Positions 52,752 through 61,385 are shown, counted from the stretch's first letter. The stretch: 64,000 nucleotides of DNA from Treponema sp. (GCA_016293495.1 JAEDED010000006.1:1-64000); one strand, 5' to 3'. Made by a program: numbers and translations. Notes: a model not told the origin generated them from the letters alone.

Positions 52752-53872
52752 TTTGAACTCCATTTATCAATGAAATATCTAAAATCGCCAATTATACTTA
52801 TGACAAATAAAACTGCTATAATAGCAATTCCAATGTATTGAATTTTAACCTGTGTTTTAGGTGGAATTTCCTTTTTAAATATAAGTGTAATAAAAGAAAA
52901 AAGAATAAGTCCGCCGTCAGCAATTGGAATAGGTAAGAGATTCATTATTCCAAGAGAGATGCTGATTAAAGCAATTAATGTTAAAGTTGAATAAAGTCCA
53001 GTTCTAAAATCAGAAGAAAAACCTTCTGTCATTGTTTCGCCGATCATATTTGAAATGCGTGCAGGACCTGAAGAAACTTTTGTAATATCAACACCTTTGA
53101 ATAAAATTCCAATGCTTTTAAAAGTCTGCTTTGTAAAATCAAATGTATCTAAGACTCCGTGCAGTAATGCCGGAAAAAATGAATAAGTTTTTGTTTCATA
53201 TTCCTGAAGAGTGTTGTAGTCTGGATAAACTCCGAGTATGCCGTTTCCCTGGTCTTTATTAAGCAGGGTTGTTATTGTAAACGACAGGTTTTGAGAATTT
53301 CTTTCAATGTCTACTGAAAGAGTTTCTTTAGGACGCAGCCCAACATACTTCTGAATGTCCCAGAAGTTGTTCATCTGTTCACCATTTATTGTAATAATCT
53401 TATCACCACTGAGAAGTCCTGCTTCACGTGCTGGGCTTTCAACAGTTTCTTCTTCCGGAATGATGATTGTATTGTCAAAATAATTATATTTGTATCCCAC
53501 CATTGAAATAACAAAAAAGCAGAGAAAGCCAATTATAAAATTAAATAACGGACCTGCAAAAGCAATCATTGCTCTTTTAAGCGGATGAACTCCAAACATT
53601 GAATCAGGACTTTTAGGAATTTCTGTAAGATTTTCATCAATTGCTTTTTGAAAATCTTTTTCACCATTTAAGCCGCAGTATCCGCCAAGTGGAATAAGTG
53701 AAAGTCTGTAATCTGTTCCGTGAAATTCTTTATGTAAAAGAACAGGTCCCATTCCTACAGAAAAACTTAAGACTTTGACTTTAAAAATTTTTGCAAAAAT
53801 AAAATGTCCCAGCTCATGAAAAAAAACGAGAACACTTAAAATTAAAAGACCTAATAGGATTGTCATAAACAT
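52748..53872 (-). CDS. rseP: RseP-type site-2 zinc metalloprotease
   Basis: RseP cleaves membrane-embedded substrates, including anti-sigma factors and signal-peptide remnants. The 374-residue protein has the zinc site HELGH at 19-23 in the first membrane helix. A single PDZ domain spans about 135-230 (GLLSGDKIITINGEQM). The third ligand segment NLLPIPIADGGLILF lies near residue 308. Four membrane helices are expected. It overlaps dxr by 10 bases, a conserved arrangement in treponemes. Confidence 0.93.
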   Translation of the reverse strand: MFMTILLGLLILSVLVFFHELGHFIFAKIFKVKVLSFSVGMGPVLLHKEFHGTDYRLSLIPLGGYCGLNGEKDFQKAIDENLTEIPKSPDSMFGVHPLKRAMIAFAGPLFNFIIGFLCFFVISMVGYKYNYFDNTIIIPEEETVESPAREAGLLSGDKIITINGEQMNNFWDIQKYVGLRPKETLSVDIERNSQNLSFTITTLLNKDQGNGILGVYPDYNTLQEYETKTYSFFPALLHGVLDTFDFTKQTFKSIGILFKGVDITKVSSGPARISNMIGETMTEGFSSDFRTGLYSTLTLIALISISLGIMNLLPIPIADGGLILFSFITLIFKKEIPPKTQVKIQYIGIAIIAVLFVISIIGDFRYFIDKWSSK

Positions 53873-54948
53873 TCTCCGGCATATTTTCTTGCAAGTCTGT
53901 CAATTTCGAAAACCTGTTCAAAATCAGAAGGGGTTGCAGTAAAATCTTTTTCAAGAACTTTTTCTGTAATTTTTGCAATGTCAAGAAATCCGATTTTCGA
54001 ATTAACAAATGCATCAACAGCAACTTCATTTGCAGCATTAAATGCTATTGTGTAACCACCGTTTTTTTCAGCTGCACTGTATGCATAAGAAAGCATCGGA
54101 AAGTCTTCGTATCTTGGCTTGTAAAAATTTAGTTCATGATCAAAAAGATCAAATGGCTTAAGATAATTTGATTTATTTTCAGGATAAACAAGACTTTGAA
54201 AAATCGGATGCTTCATGTCAGGATCCGAAATCTGTGCATAAAGCATGCCGTCATTTGTACGTACAATCGAGTGAACTAAACTCTGTGGGTGAACAACAAC
54301 TTTTACATGATCTGTATCCATGTCAAAAAGACGAGTTGCTTCAATTACTTCAAGTCCTTTGTTTGCTAGCGTTGCAGAATCAATTGTAATTTTCTGCCCC
54401 ATATTCCAGGTCGGATGTTTTAAGGCATCAGAAAGGGTAACTTTTTCAAGCTGCTCTTTGGAATAATTTCTGAAAGGGCCTCCGCTGGCTGTAATAATAA
54501 TCTCAGAAACATTTTTTTTCTGACACTGATTAATAAGGCAGAATACTGCAGAATGTTCAGAATCTACAGGAATAATATTTGTATCGTTTGAATCAGCAAG
54601 TTTTTTAATTAATGGCCAGGCCATAACAACTGTTTCTTTATTTGCAAGGGCAAGATCAATTTTGCTGTCCAGGACAATTTTACTGGGAAGAAGACCGGCG
54701 CTTCCTGCTATTCCGTTAACAACAATGTCAGGTTTAGTAGCATCAATTAATCTTTTGATGCCGTCAATTCCTTCATCTTTAGTTAATGAACTTTTACAGC
54801 CAAACTCTTTTTCTAATTCTGTAAGCTTTGATTGATTTGAATTTGCAGTTACTCCGGCAACACTAAAATCATCCTTCATATTTCTGATGATGTCTAATGT
54901 GCTTGTTCCGATGGAACCTGTAGCGCCTAAAACTAAAACTTTTTTCAT
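53863..54948 (-). CDS. dxr: 1-deoxy-D-xylulose-5-phosphate reductoisomerase
   Basis: Dxr forms MEP from DXP with NADPH, the first committed step of the non-mevalonate pathway. The 361-residue protein starts with the NADPH fold VLGATGSIGTSTLDIIRN. Further landmarks are ALANKETVVMAW, PVDSEHSAVFC (metal and substrate residues), ASGGPFR and HPTWNMGQKITIDSATLANK. It is in the same pathway as ispG (38676-39779). cdsA precedes it with a 2-base gap. Confidence 0.96.
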   Translation of the reverse strand: MKKVLVLGATGSIGTSTLDIIRNMKDDFSVAGVTANSNQSKLTELEKEFGCKSSLTKDEGIDGIKRLIDATKPDIVVNGIAGSAGLLPSKIVLDSKIDLALANKETVVMAWPLIKKLADSNDTNIIPVDSEHSAVFCLINQCQKKNVSEIIITASGGPFRNYSKEQLEKVTLSDALKHPTWNMGQKITIDSATLANKGLEVIEATRLFDMDTDHVKVVVHPQSLVHSIVRTNDGMLYAQISDPDMKHPIFQSLVYPENKSNYLKPFDLFDHELNFYKPRYEDFPMLSYAYSAAEKNGGYTIAFNAANEVAVDAFVNSKIGFLDIAKITEKVLEKDFTATPSDFEQVFEIDRLARKYAGECL

Positions 54949-54950
54949 TG

Positions 54951-55808
54951 TTAGAATTTTTCTGTTAAATCAAAAATATATTTTAATATAATGTAATAGA
55001 ATGGGGCTGATGCAAGAATAGAATCAATTGAATCTAAAGCTCCGCCACGTCCTAAAATAATATTACCGCTGTCTTTGCATTCGCTTGAACGTTTGAAAAC
55101 AGATTCTGCAAGGTCACCAATAATGCTTGTAATAGTTACACAGATTGCAAGGATTATTAATCTTACAAGTCCATTGCTTCCAAAAATATCTTTCCAGAAA
55201 ACAAACTTAAGCAATACCGCAATTAATATTGATCCGATAAAGGCACCGATAAAACCTGCAATGCTTTTGTTCGGACTTGCTGCAACAATACCTCTGTTAT
55301 TTTTTCCAAAAAGCATTCCGAAAAACCATGCAGCAGAATCACTGATAAATACAAGCATTACAAAAAGACAGATAACTTCTACAGAGTGATTGAATCTTGT
55401 AAGTCTTGAAATGAAAGTAGGAAGGAAGCCGCTGTAAACAATTGTAAAAATCGCGTTAGCAATTTTTGTGTTTGAATCTGAAAATTCCTTGTTTGCAAAA
55501 ATTTCAATTGCAAAAATCAGCAGAACGTCAAATGCAAGTGTAAGTTCAACTAAAACATAATCGAGTTTAAAATAAATACACAAGTATGTAACAACTGGAA
55601 GTGAAATACTTAAAACTGTTGTAATTGCTTTAGGAAAAGTTTTTCCTTTTTTTGAAAGCATGTTAGAAAGTTCTAAGGATGCTAAAAATGAAAAGATAAT
55701 AATCAAAAGGTGAAGGGGAAGGTGATAACAAAATTTGGGAAGAATAATTGCAATAACTACCGGTATTCCGATAAAAAAAACTAGTAATCTTTGTAAAACT
55801 TTTGGCAT
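54951..55808 (-). CDS. cdsA: Phosphatidate cytidylyltransferase
   Basis: CdsA makes CDP-diacylglycerol from CTP and phosphatidic acid at the membrane. The 285-residue protein has about seven or eight membrane helices. The C-terminal signature is SVFKRSSECKDSGNIILGRG followed by GALDSID. The common motif has HGG and DR, whereas here they read RGG and DS. The KR, KD and final Asp residues are kept, so function is still likely. The gene lies between uppS and dxr with short gaps. Confidence 0.9.
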   Translation of the reverse strand: MPKVLQRLLVFFIGIPVVIAIILPKFCYHLPLHLLIIIFSFLASLELSNMLSKKGKTFPKAITTVLSISLPVVTYLCIYFKLDYVLVELTLAFDVLLIFAIEIFANKEFSDSNTKIANAIFTIVYSGFLPTFISRLTRFNHSVEVICLFVMLVFISDSAAWFFGMLFGKNNRGIVAASPNKSIAGFIGAFIGSILIAVLLKFVFWKDIFGSNGLVRLIILAICVTITSIIGDLAESVFKRSSECKDSGNIILGRGGALDSIDSILASAPFYYIILKYIFDLTEKF

Positions 55809-55829
55809 ATATTTTTCCTCACCTGAAAA

Positions 55830-56555
55830 TTATTTATTTAGAACATCCCCGAAACGTCTTGTTCGTTTGTAAAATTCATTTATATTATTTTTAAGTTCTT
55901 CTGTTGAATAGTCAGGCCATAATGTGTCAGTAAATAAAAACTCTGCATAAGCACAGTGCCACAGCAAAAAATTACTGAGACGTTTTTCACCGCCTGTACG
56001 AATTAAAAAATCAACATCTGGTAATTCTGGAACATCAAAATTATCAGAGATTAATTTTTCTGTTATATTTTGGCTTTTGATACCGGAATCTATAATCTTT
56101 TTAACGCTACGGACAATTTCATCTCTTCCGCCATAATTGATTGCAAGAACAACTGTCAAACCTGTAAAAGCGGCAGTGTCTTCTTTTGCTTTGATTATTT
56201 CATTTTGAACATCTTTTGGCAGTCCTGAAAGATCTCCAATATGTTCAATTTTTATTCCGTTATCTTTATAAAACTGGAACTCAGCACGAAGGTGACCTCT
56301 GATTAATCCCATCAGGTAGCCAACTTCTTCCTGAGCTCTTTTCCAGTTTTCAGTTGAAAATGTATATAAGGTAACGTATTTAATGCCCATATCAGCACAG
56401 GCTTTTACAATTCTTTTCGCAACTTCAAGTCCTTCTTTATGACCGGCAGTTCTTGCAAGTCCACGTTTCTGTGCCCAGCGACCGTTACCGTCCATAATAA
56501 ATCCGACATGAGAAGGAGGAGTTGAATTGTAAGTTTCCTGTGCTTTATCAGACAT
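55830..56555 (-). CDS. uppS: Undecaprenyl diphosphate synthase
   Basis: UppS extends farnesyl diphosphate to the C55 lipid carrier for peptidoglycan and surface polymers. The 241-residue cis-prenyltransferase has GFIMDGNGRWAQKRGLART with the catalytic Asp, TLYTFSTENWKR, and LIRTGGEKRLSNFLLWHCAYAEF near the end. All expected motifs are intact. It is 2 bases downstream of frr. Confidence 0.96.
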   Translation of the reverse strand: MSDKAQETYNSTPPSHVGFIMDGNGRWAQKRGLARTAGHKEGLEVAKRIVKACADMGIKYVTLYTFSTENWKRAQEEVGYLMGLIRGHLRAEFQFYKDNGIKIEHIGDLSGLPKDVQNEIIKAKEDTAAFTGLTVVLAINYGGRDEIVRSVKKIIDSGIKSQNITEKLISDNFDVPELPDVDFLIRTGGEKRLSNFLLWHCAYAEFLFTDTLWPDYSTEELKNNINEFYKRTRRFGDVLNK

Positions 56556-56557
56556 AA

Positions 56558-57103
56558 TTAGTCCATTATTTCCTTTTCTTTTGCATCATAGATAGAATTG
56601 ATTTCAGCAATATATTTGTCTGTCAATTTCTGAAGTTCATCTTCCATCTTCTTCAAATCATCTTCTGTTATTTCGCCGGCTTTCTGCTGTTTTTTGAGTT
56701 CATCATTTCCGTCACGGCGGATGTTTCTGATTGAAGTACGAGAGTTTTCAGCTGTTGTTTTTGCCTGTTTTACAAGTTCCTTGCGGCGCTCAGCTGTCAA
56801 TGGTGGAATAGAAATACGGATTACTTTTCCATCATTTGAAGGATTTAATCCTAAGTCTGCAACCTGGATACCTTTTTCGATTTCAGCAATCAATGATTTG
56901 TCAAATGGCTGAATGATAATGCTGCGGGCTTCAGGAATAGAAATAGTTGCAACCTGGCTTAATGGTGACTTTGTTCCGTAGTAGTCTACGCGAACTTTAT
57001 CAAAGATAGCAGCTGATGCACGTCCTGTTCTAATTCCGTTAAATGAATCTTTAAGAGCAGCAATAGTTTTATCCATGCGCTCTACACTTGTTGTGTTAGA
57101 CAT
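56558..57103 (-). CDS. frr: Ribosome recycling factor
   Basis: Frr splits post-termination ribosomes with EF-G. The 181-residue length fits. Conserved segments are GIRTGRASAAIFDKVRVDYYG, LSQVATISIPEARSIIIQPFD and RKELVKQAKTTAENSRTSIRNIRRD. An AGG-type Shine-Dalgarno (GGAAGG) lies 7-8 bases upstream. It is separated from tsf by a hairpin terminator and has its own promoter. Confidence 0.96.
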   Translation of the reverse strand: MSNTTSVERMDKTIAALKDSFNGIRTGRASAAIFDKVRVDYYGTKSPLSQVATISIPEARSIIIQPFDKSLIAEIEKGIQVADLGLNPSNDGKVIRISIPPLTAERRKELVKQAKTTAENSRTSIRNIRRDGNDELKKQQKAGEITEDDLKKMEDELQKLTDKYIAEINSIYDAKEKEIMD

Positions 57104-57137
57104 ATTAAACCTTCCAAATTTAAAATATTACTATTTA

Positions 57138-57166
57138 AATATATCACATTTTTGTATAAAATTCAA
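57138..57166 (-). promoter_or_regulatory. frr promoter next to the tsf terminator
   Basis: On the minus strand TTGAAT (plus 57161-57166) and TATATT (plus 57138-57143) are 17 bases apart. The -35 box begins in the T-run that ends the tsf terminator, so the terminator and promoter directly adjoin. Confidence 0.7.
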
Positions 57167-57243
57167 AAAAAAAGCGGAAATCTTACAACTTTTTACTATA
57201 TTCATAGATAAAAAATGTAATAATTTCCGCTTTATGTTCAGTA
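57165..57243 (-). terminator. Terminator after tsf
   Basis: AAAGCGGAAAT (plus 57171-57181) and ATTTCCGCTTT (57233-57243) form an 11-base-pair stem. A minus-strand T-run from plus-strand As at 57165-57173 overlaps the stem end and follows it. The loop is long, about 51 bases, which is unusual for an intrinsic terminator and leaves room for internal structure. Confidence 0.65.
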
Positions 57244-57249
57244 AATTAA

Positions 57250-58083
57250 TTATTTACCAAGTACAACAACTTTAGTTGTAGCGAATGAAAGGGCAGCACC
57301 AGCTGCTTTTCCAACTTCTTCAAGTTTTTTAGCTACAGTAACTTTGTCATCTTTTACGAACATCTGGTCAACGAAACAGCATTCAGCGAGCATTTTCTTG
57401 ATTTTTCCTTCAAGAACGCCTGCTTTAACGTTGTCTGGTTTTGCAGCCATTTTTGGATCGTTGTCCATCTGAGCTTTGAAGATTTCTTTCTGTTCATTGA
57501 TGAATGATTCAGGAACTTCTTCTTTTCTGATGTATTCAGGTGTGAATGCAGCAAGGTGAAGACAACAATCATAAGCAAACTGTTTAACAACGTCTGCATC
57601 AGATCCATTGATGATTACACAAGAAGCTGTCTTGAAGTCACCGTGAACATATGTTGCAGCTGCAGCACCTGCTGGTACTTCAAATACATAAATGTTCTTA
57701 ACGATGATGTTTTCACGAATCTTAATAAGAATGTCCTGAAGAAGAACAGTGTGGTCTTCAGTAACTGTTGTAAGGTTCTTTTCGAATGTTACGTCGAGAA
57801 GTTTTTCACCAACAGCGATAAAGTCTGGGTTCTTAGCAACGAAGTCAGTTTCACAAGTAAGTTCAATCATAACGATCTTGTTACCTACAGTACGTGTAAA
57901 GATACGTCCTTCAGTTGTTGCTCTTTCAGCTCTTTTTTCCATTGCAGCAAGTCCGCTTTCCTTAAGGATTTTTGCAGCTTCTGCCATGTCTCCGTTAGCT
58001 TCTGTGAGAGCTTTTTTACAGTCCATCAAACCACAGCCTGTCTGTTCGCGTAATGCTTTTACGTCAGATGCTTTAATTTCCAT
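57250..58083 (-). CDS. tsf: Translation elongation factor Ts
   Basis: EF-Ts recycles EF-Tu by releasing GDP. The 277-residue protein begins with the UBA-like domain VKALREQTGCGLMDCKKALTEANGDMAEAAKIL, whose TGxGxMDCKKAL motif is diagnostic. MIELTCETDFVAKNPDF with the TDFV loop that contacts EF-Tu follows. It lies 14 bases downstream of rpsB, the common pairing. It has its own Shine-Dalgarno (GGGAG). Confidence 0.97.
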   Translation of the reverse strand: MEIKASDVKALREQTGCGLMDCKKALTEANGDMAEAAKILKESGLAAMEKRAERATTEGRIFTRTVGNKIVMIELTCETDFVAKNPDFIAVGEKLLDVTFEKNLTTVTEDHTVLLQDILIKIRENIIVKNIYVFEVPAGAAAATYVHGDFKTASCVIINGSDADVVKQFAYDCCLHLAAFTPEYIRKEEVPESFINEQKEIFKAQMDNDPKMAAKPDNVKAGVLEGKIKKMLAECCFVDQMFVKDDKVTVAKKLEEVGKAAGAALSFATTKVVVLGK

Positions 58084-58097
58084 TATGAGCTCCCAAA

Positions 58098-58964
58098 TTA
58101 TTTATAAAGTTTGTCTTCGTCAACGAGACTGTCTTTTTCGTCAGCTTCTACATCAGCAGCTTTTGCTTCTGTTGGCTGGTAGTTAGAATAGTCAACGATT
58201 TCTTCGTCTTCATTCTTGTTAACAGCGTCTGTCTGAACTCCGTCTTCGTCTTCATTGAGGCTTTCAATGATCTTAAGACCTGCATCGTTGTCAGCTTCGA
58301 TAACTGCATTAGCAATGATAGAAGTGAACAATGTGATAGCGCGGATTGCGTCATCGTTACCTGGGATAGGGTAGTCGATACCTTCTGGGTTACAGTTTGT
58401 ATCTACAACTGCTACTACAGGAATGCCCATTCTGTGAGCTTCTGCAACTGCGATCTGTTCTTTGTGTGTATCAATAATGAAGATAGCTCCTGGGAGTTCT
58501 TTCATTTCTTTAATACCACCAAGGTTTTTTTCGAGTTTAGCTTTTTCTTTCTGGAGAGAAGCAACTTCTTTCTTTGTGAGGCTTGCAAATGTTCCGTCTA
58601 CTTCCATCTTTTCGATTTTCTTAAGACGTGCAAGTGATTTTTTGATTGTAGAGAAGTTTGTAAGCATACCACCAAGCCAGCGGTTGTTTACATAGTACAT
58701 GCCACAGCGTTCAGCTTCTTTAGCGATAGCCTGCTGAGCCTGTTTTTTAGTTCCTACGAAGAGAACTGATTTGCCAGAAGCAACGATCTTTCTGATTGCT
58801 TCATAGCTTTCACGGATTGCAGCGATTGTTTTCTGCAAATCGATAATATGGATACCATTGCGTGATGCGAAGATATACTTCTTCATACGTGGATCCCAAC
58901 GCTTTACCTGATGACCAAAGTGTACACCAGATTCAAGCAGACTTTTCATGGTTACAACAGCCAT
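58098..58964 (-). CDS. rpsB: 30S ribosomal protein S2
   Basis: S2 is a late-assembling protein of the small subunit. I chose the ATG at 58964, which gives a 288-residue protein starting MAVVTMKSLLESGVHFGHQV, the normal S2 N-terminus, with AAGGAG 5 bases upstream. An in-frame ATG at 59048 would add 28 residues unlike any S2. Motifs include RWDPRMKKYIF, NNRWLGGMLTNF and PVVAVVDTNCNPEGIDYPIP. The C-terminus has an acidic extension of about 60 residues rich in Asp, Glu and Ala, longer than in E. coli. Confidence 0.96.
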   Translation of the reverse strand: MAVVTMKSLLESGVHFGHQVKRWDPRMKKYIFASRNGIHIIDLQKTIAAIRESYEAIRKIVASGKSVLFVGTKKQAQQAIAKEAERCGMYYVNNRWLGGMLTNFSTIKKSLARLKKIEKMEVDGTFASLTKKEVASLQKEKAKLEKNLGGIKEMKELPGAIFIIDTHKEQIAVAEAHRMGIPVVAVVDTNCNPEGIDYPIPGNDDAIRAITLFTSIIANAVIEADNDAGLKIIESLNEDEDGVQTDAVNKNEDEEIVDYSNYQPTEAKAADVEADEKDSLVDEDKLYK

Positions 58965-59186
58965 AAAAACTCCTTCACCGGTAAATTTAACCATCCCTGT
59001 TGCGCACAAAATGTCAAAGACATTAAATGCAAGGACAGCATTTACCACCTAACTCTGTTACTCGTGACAAGTTAAACTTGCCCGGAAGATTTCGGTCTGT
59101 ACATACTAATCTACGATTGTGTACAAATCCGGCACAAGATTCTTCATATTACAATGAATCAAAAATCAACTCACTAGGAATGATTT
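58965..59186 (-). other. Leader and intergenic region upstream of rpsB
   Basis: This 222-base region holds no gene on either strand. It includes a 13-base palindrome-like sequence, CAAGTT-A-AACTTG (plus 59068-59080), that could be a hairpin or operator. Plus 59157-59192 is an imperfect inverted repeat at the maf stop, without a T-run. A -35-like TTGACA occurs on the minus strand (plus 59012-59017) but lacks a good -10 partner. A long structured leader is consistent with autoregulation by S2, known in other bacteria, but I cannot recognise a defined S2-binding motif. Confidence 0.4.
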
Positions 59187-59777
59187 TTAATCAATGATAG
59201 AATATCCCTGCGACTTTAAAATATCATAAAGCTCAAAAATAGGCAAGCCTACTATACAGCTTTGTGTTCCTTCAATTTTGGTAATGAAGCATGATGCCAT
59301 TCCCTGGATGCGGTATCCGCCTGCAGCACCGTGCCAGTCACCAGTTTCGACATAAGCTTCAATTTCTTTCTGCGACATTGGGGCAAAAGTTACTTTTGCA
59401 GTTGCAGTTCTCGTAACTGTACTTCGCTTTGTACCATTATATAATGCGATTGAAGTGCAGACTGTGTGGGTTTTTCCCTGCAGGGATTTTATGTATTCAA
59501 AAGCTTCGTCTGGACTTGACGGTTTTCCGAGATTTTTTCCGTTGATTGAAACAATAGTATCAGCGCCTAAAATCCATGGAATTACCTGTTTTGGGGGCAG
59601 GGAATGTACGACTGCCTGAACTTTTAATTTTGCCAGTGATTCAGTTAATTCCTGAGGGGTTTTCTCAGAGGAATTATTTTCGCTGATATTAGGCATAATT
59701 ACCTGATAAGGAATTTTTAAGTTCTTTAGGATTTCCTGTCTTCTTGGTGATGATGATGCTAAAATTATCGGATCCAT
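59187..59777 (-). CDS. maf: Maf-like nucleoside triphosphate pyrophosphatase
   Basis: This Maf/YhdE-family enzyme hydrolyses non-canonical or housekeeping NTPs to NMPs and is often linked to septum or cell-division control. It is unrelated to the motility accessory factor of the same name. The 196 residues contain ILASSSPRRQEILKNL at the start, WILGADTIVSINGKNLGKP with the catalytic Asp, and GDWHGAAGGYRIQGMASCFI. An AGGAAA Shine-Dalgarno precedes the ATG. It is upstream of rpsB on the same strand, separated by the 222-base region. Confidence 0.92.
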   Translation of the reverse strand: MDPIILASSSPRRQEILKNLKIPYQVIMPNISENNSSEKTPQELTESLAKLKVQAVVHSLPPKQVIPWILGADTIVSINGKNLGKPSSPDEAFEYIKSLQGKTHTVCTSIALYNGTKRSTVTRTATAKVTFAPMSQKEIEAYVETGDWHGAAGGYRIQGMASCFITKIEGTQSCIVGLPIFELYDILKSQGYSIID

Positions 59778-59804
59778 AATGTTTCCTGCCTTAAATTAAT
59801 AACA

Positions 59805-59833
59805 TTGACATTTGTAAAATAAATCTATATTTT
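59805..59833 (+). promoter_or_regulatory. tRNA-Arg promoter
   Basis: TTGACA (59805-59810) and TATTTT (59828-59833) are 17 bases apart. Initiation near 59840 would start just before the tRNA 5' end at 59844. Confidence 0.75.
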
Positions 59834-59843
59834 TTTTATGTCT

Positions 59844-59917
<74 letters not shown>

Positions 59918-59920
59918 AAA

Positions 59921-59976
59921 AAAAAATATAAAAAAAGGGTTGCCCGAAATGTCAGTTACTGACAAGGCAACCCTTT
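59921..59976 (-). terminator. Terminator of the HEAT-repeat gene
   Basis: AAAGGGTTGCC (59934-59944) and GGCAACCCTTT (59966-59976) form a perfect 11-base-pair stem. An inner GTCAG-TTA-CTGAC hairpin lies inside it. Plus-strand As before the stem give a T-run on the minus strand, so it ends the minus-strand gene at 59994. It lies 17 bases beyond the plus-strand tRNA. Confidence 0.85.
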
Positions 59977-59993
59977 GCTATTTCTAAAAGAAA

Positions 59994-60707
59994 TTATTTG
60001 TCGTTAGATTTCTTTTCTGATGTAGCACCTGAGTTTGCACGGAGCAATTCAAGAGCCTTTGTTCTTACAGGGCGAACAAATCTGTAGTCACTTGCAATTC
60101 TAGACAAAGAATCAATAACTGGTTTACGGTTCTTTGTTTTAGGAAGAAGTTTTTCGTAAGCATCAATGATTTCTGCTGCGAGTGAACTTGTAGGGTTAAG
60201 AACTTCTACACGGTTAGAGATAAATGCAATAGTATCAGTAACTTTATCATCTTCATTCTCGCCGATTTCACCAAGTGCATGAATAGCTCTTGATAATACC
60301 CAAGGTTCGTTATCGTATTTTACAACCTGTGTCAAAACGTAAGCAGCTTCTTCTGTTCCAACTTTTCCGAGGATATCACATGCTTTTGCACGAATATCAG
60401 GATAGTTATTTGAAAGGCGTCCCTTTGTTCTAGACTGTGTCGAAATACCTTCACCAGCAAGCTGGTCGAGAGCATTAAGCATATCTTTAGAAACATTTCC
60501 CTTTTCAGCAGCAGCTTCAAGGTACTGTAAAGCAACAAGCTTGTTTTCTCTTACGTCAGAATTAGCCATCTCTGTGATAACTACATCTTCCATGCTGCTC
60601 ATGTATTCATCTTCAACTGAAGTTTCGTTTTTTGAAGACTGAGCAAAAGCACCCGAACCGAGAATTAATGTTGTCAAACCAGCCGCAATAAGCTTATGGA
60701 TTTTCAT
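59994..60707 (-). CDS. Secreted HEAT-repeat-like protein
   Basis: A 237-residue protein with a signal peptide (KIHKLIAAGLTTLILGSGAFA, cleavage near residue 22) and a body of alpha-helical repeats with HEAT-type periodicity, such as DIRAKACDILGKVGTEEAAYVLTQ-type residues near 105-128 and LSRAIHALGEIGE near 138. It should be periplasmic and mediate protein contacts. No specific function is recognised. AGGAG lies upstream and a TTGATA/TATAAT promoter precedes the gene. Confidence 0.78.
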   Translation of the reverse strand: MKIHKLIAAGLTTLILGSGAFAQSSKNETSVEDEYMSSMEDVVITEMANSDVRENKLVALQYLEAAAEKGNVSKDMLNALDQLAGEGISTQSRTKGRLSNNYPDIRAKACDILGKVGTEEAAYVLTQVVKYDNEPWVLSRAIHALGEIGENEDDKVTDTIAFISNRVEVLNPTSSLAAEIIDAYEKLLPKTKNRKPVIDSLSRIASDYRFVRPVRTKALELLRANSGATSEKKSNDK

Positions 60708-60757
60708 ATAGACTCCTATTTATGATCTTTTATTATCTATCGGTATAATTCATTAAA

Positions 60758-60786
60758 ATTATAAATTAGTTACGATAAAATATCAA
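60758..60786 (-). promoter_or_regulatory. Promoter of the HEAT-repeat gene
   Basis: On the minus strand TTGATA (plus 60781-60786) and TATAAT (plus 60758-60763) are 17 bases apart. The leader of about 43 bases includes an AGGAG Shine-Dalgarno. An ACCGATAG sequence in the leader resembles a sigma-28 -10 box, but no TAAA partner is evident. Confidence 0.75.
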
Positions 60787-60798
60787 TAAAAATTTAAA

Positions 60799-61350
60799 TT
60801 AAAGGCGAGGAAGTTCAACTAACCAATCATCGTCAATTTTCTTGAAATTATAGTAAACAATTGTTTCATCATTTCTTACCTGGACAGCTTTGATTGAAGT
60901 TGAAGAAATATATCTGATTTCGTCAATTCTGCGTCCCATTCTTGAAGGAATGAATACGTACTTAAAGTAATCTTCAAGAGTTTTCAAATTAAGCCCTTTT
61001 ACAGGAAGCTGTTTTGAAACAGTAGAAAGATTTGACTTCATTGACCAGAAATTAATTGAACTCTGTTCAATATAATTGAGCCAGGATTTATAATTTTTGT
61101 CCTTCATGATTGTATTAAGTTCAGCAATCTTCTGGAGAATTATTTTTTTATCCATTTCATATGTTTCCATTGAAATTTGTGTGCCGTTAATGTTTTCAAT
61201 GGCTCTTTCGTATTCAAGCTGAGCTTCAGTTTTCTGAACTGTTACAGTCGGAGCTGAAGTTTTAGGTTCCTCAGATTCCTGAGCTCCTGAAACACAAGAT
61301 ACCAATGTAAAAATACTCATTAATGTAAGTAATGTAATAATCTTTTTCAT
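60799..61350 (-). CDS. Putative lipoprotein
   Basis: A 183-residue protein with a lipoprotein signal: KKIITLLTLMSIFTLVSC, where LVSC is a lipobox with Cys19. The mature part is Thr/Lys/Glu-rich at first, then an amphipathic helical stretch (EYERAIENINGTQISMETYE) and a small beta-rich C-terminal domain ending KIDDDWLVELPRL. The C-terminal part resembles domains in small secreted spirochete proteins, but no function is recognised. Its strong promoter leaves only 6 bases between the -10 box and the ATG. Confidence 0.78.
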   Translation of the reverse strand: MKKIITLLTLMSIFTLVSCVSGAQESEEPKTSAPTVTVQKTEAQLEYERAIENINGTQISMETYEMDKKIILQKIAELNTIMKDKNYKSWLNYIEQSSINFWSMKSNLSTVSKQLPVKGLNLKTLEDYFKYVFIPSRMGRRIDEIRYISSTSIKAVQVRNDETIVYYNFKKIDDDWLVELPRL

Positions 61351-61356
61351 AACTCT

Positions 61357-61385
61357 ATAATACTATTCTTGTTGAATTTCGTCAA
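61357..61385 (-). promoter_or_regulatory. Lipoprotein promoter, apparently leaderless
   Basis: On the minus strand TTGACG (plus 61380-61385) and TATTAT (plus 61357-61362) are 17 bases apart. Only AGAGTT separates the -10 box from the ATG. Initiation at the usual distance would start at or beside the A of the ATG. Confidence 0.75.

Noticed and set aside
57556..58186. Plus-strand frames opposite tsf
   Set aside because: They are shadows of the strongly conserved EF-Ts gene; the Cys/Phe-rich or Ser-rich composition has no family match.
59046..59048. rpsB start at 59048 giving a 316-residue S2
   Set aside because: The extra 28 residues do not resemble S2, while the ATG at 58964 has AAGGAG and the family N-terminus.
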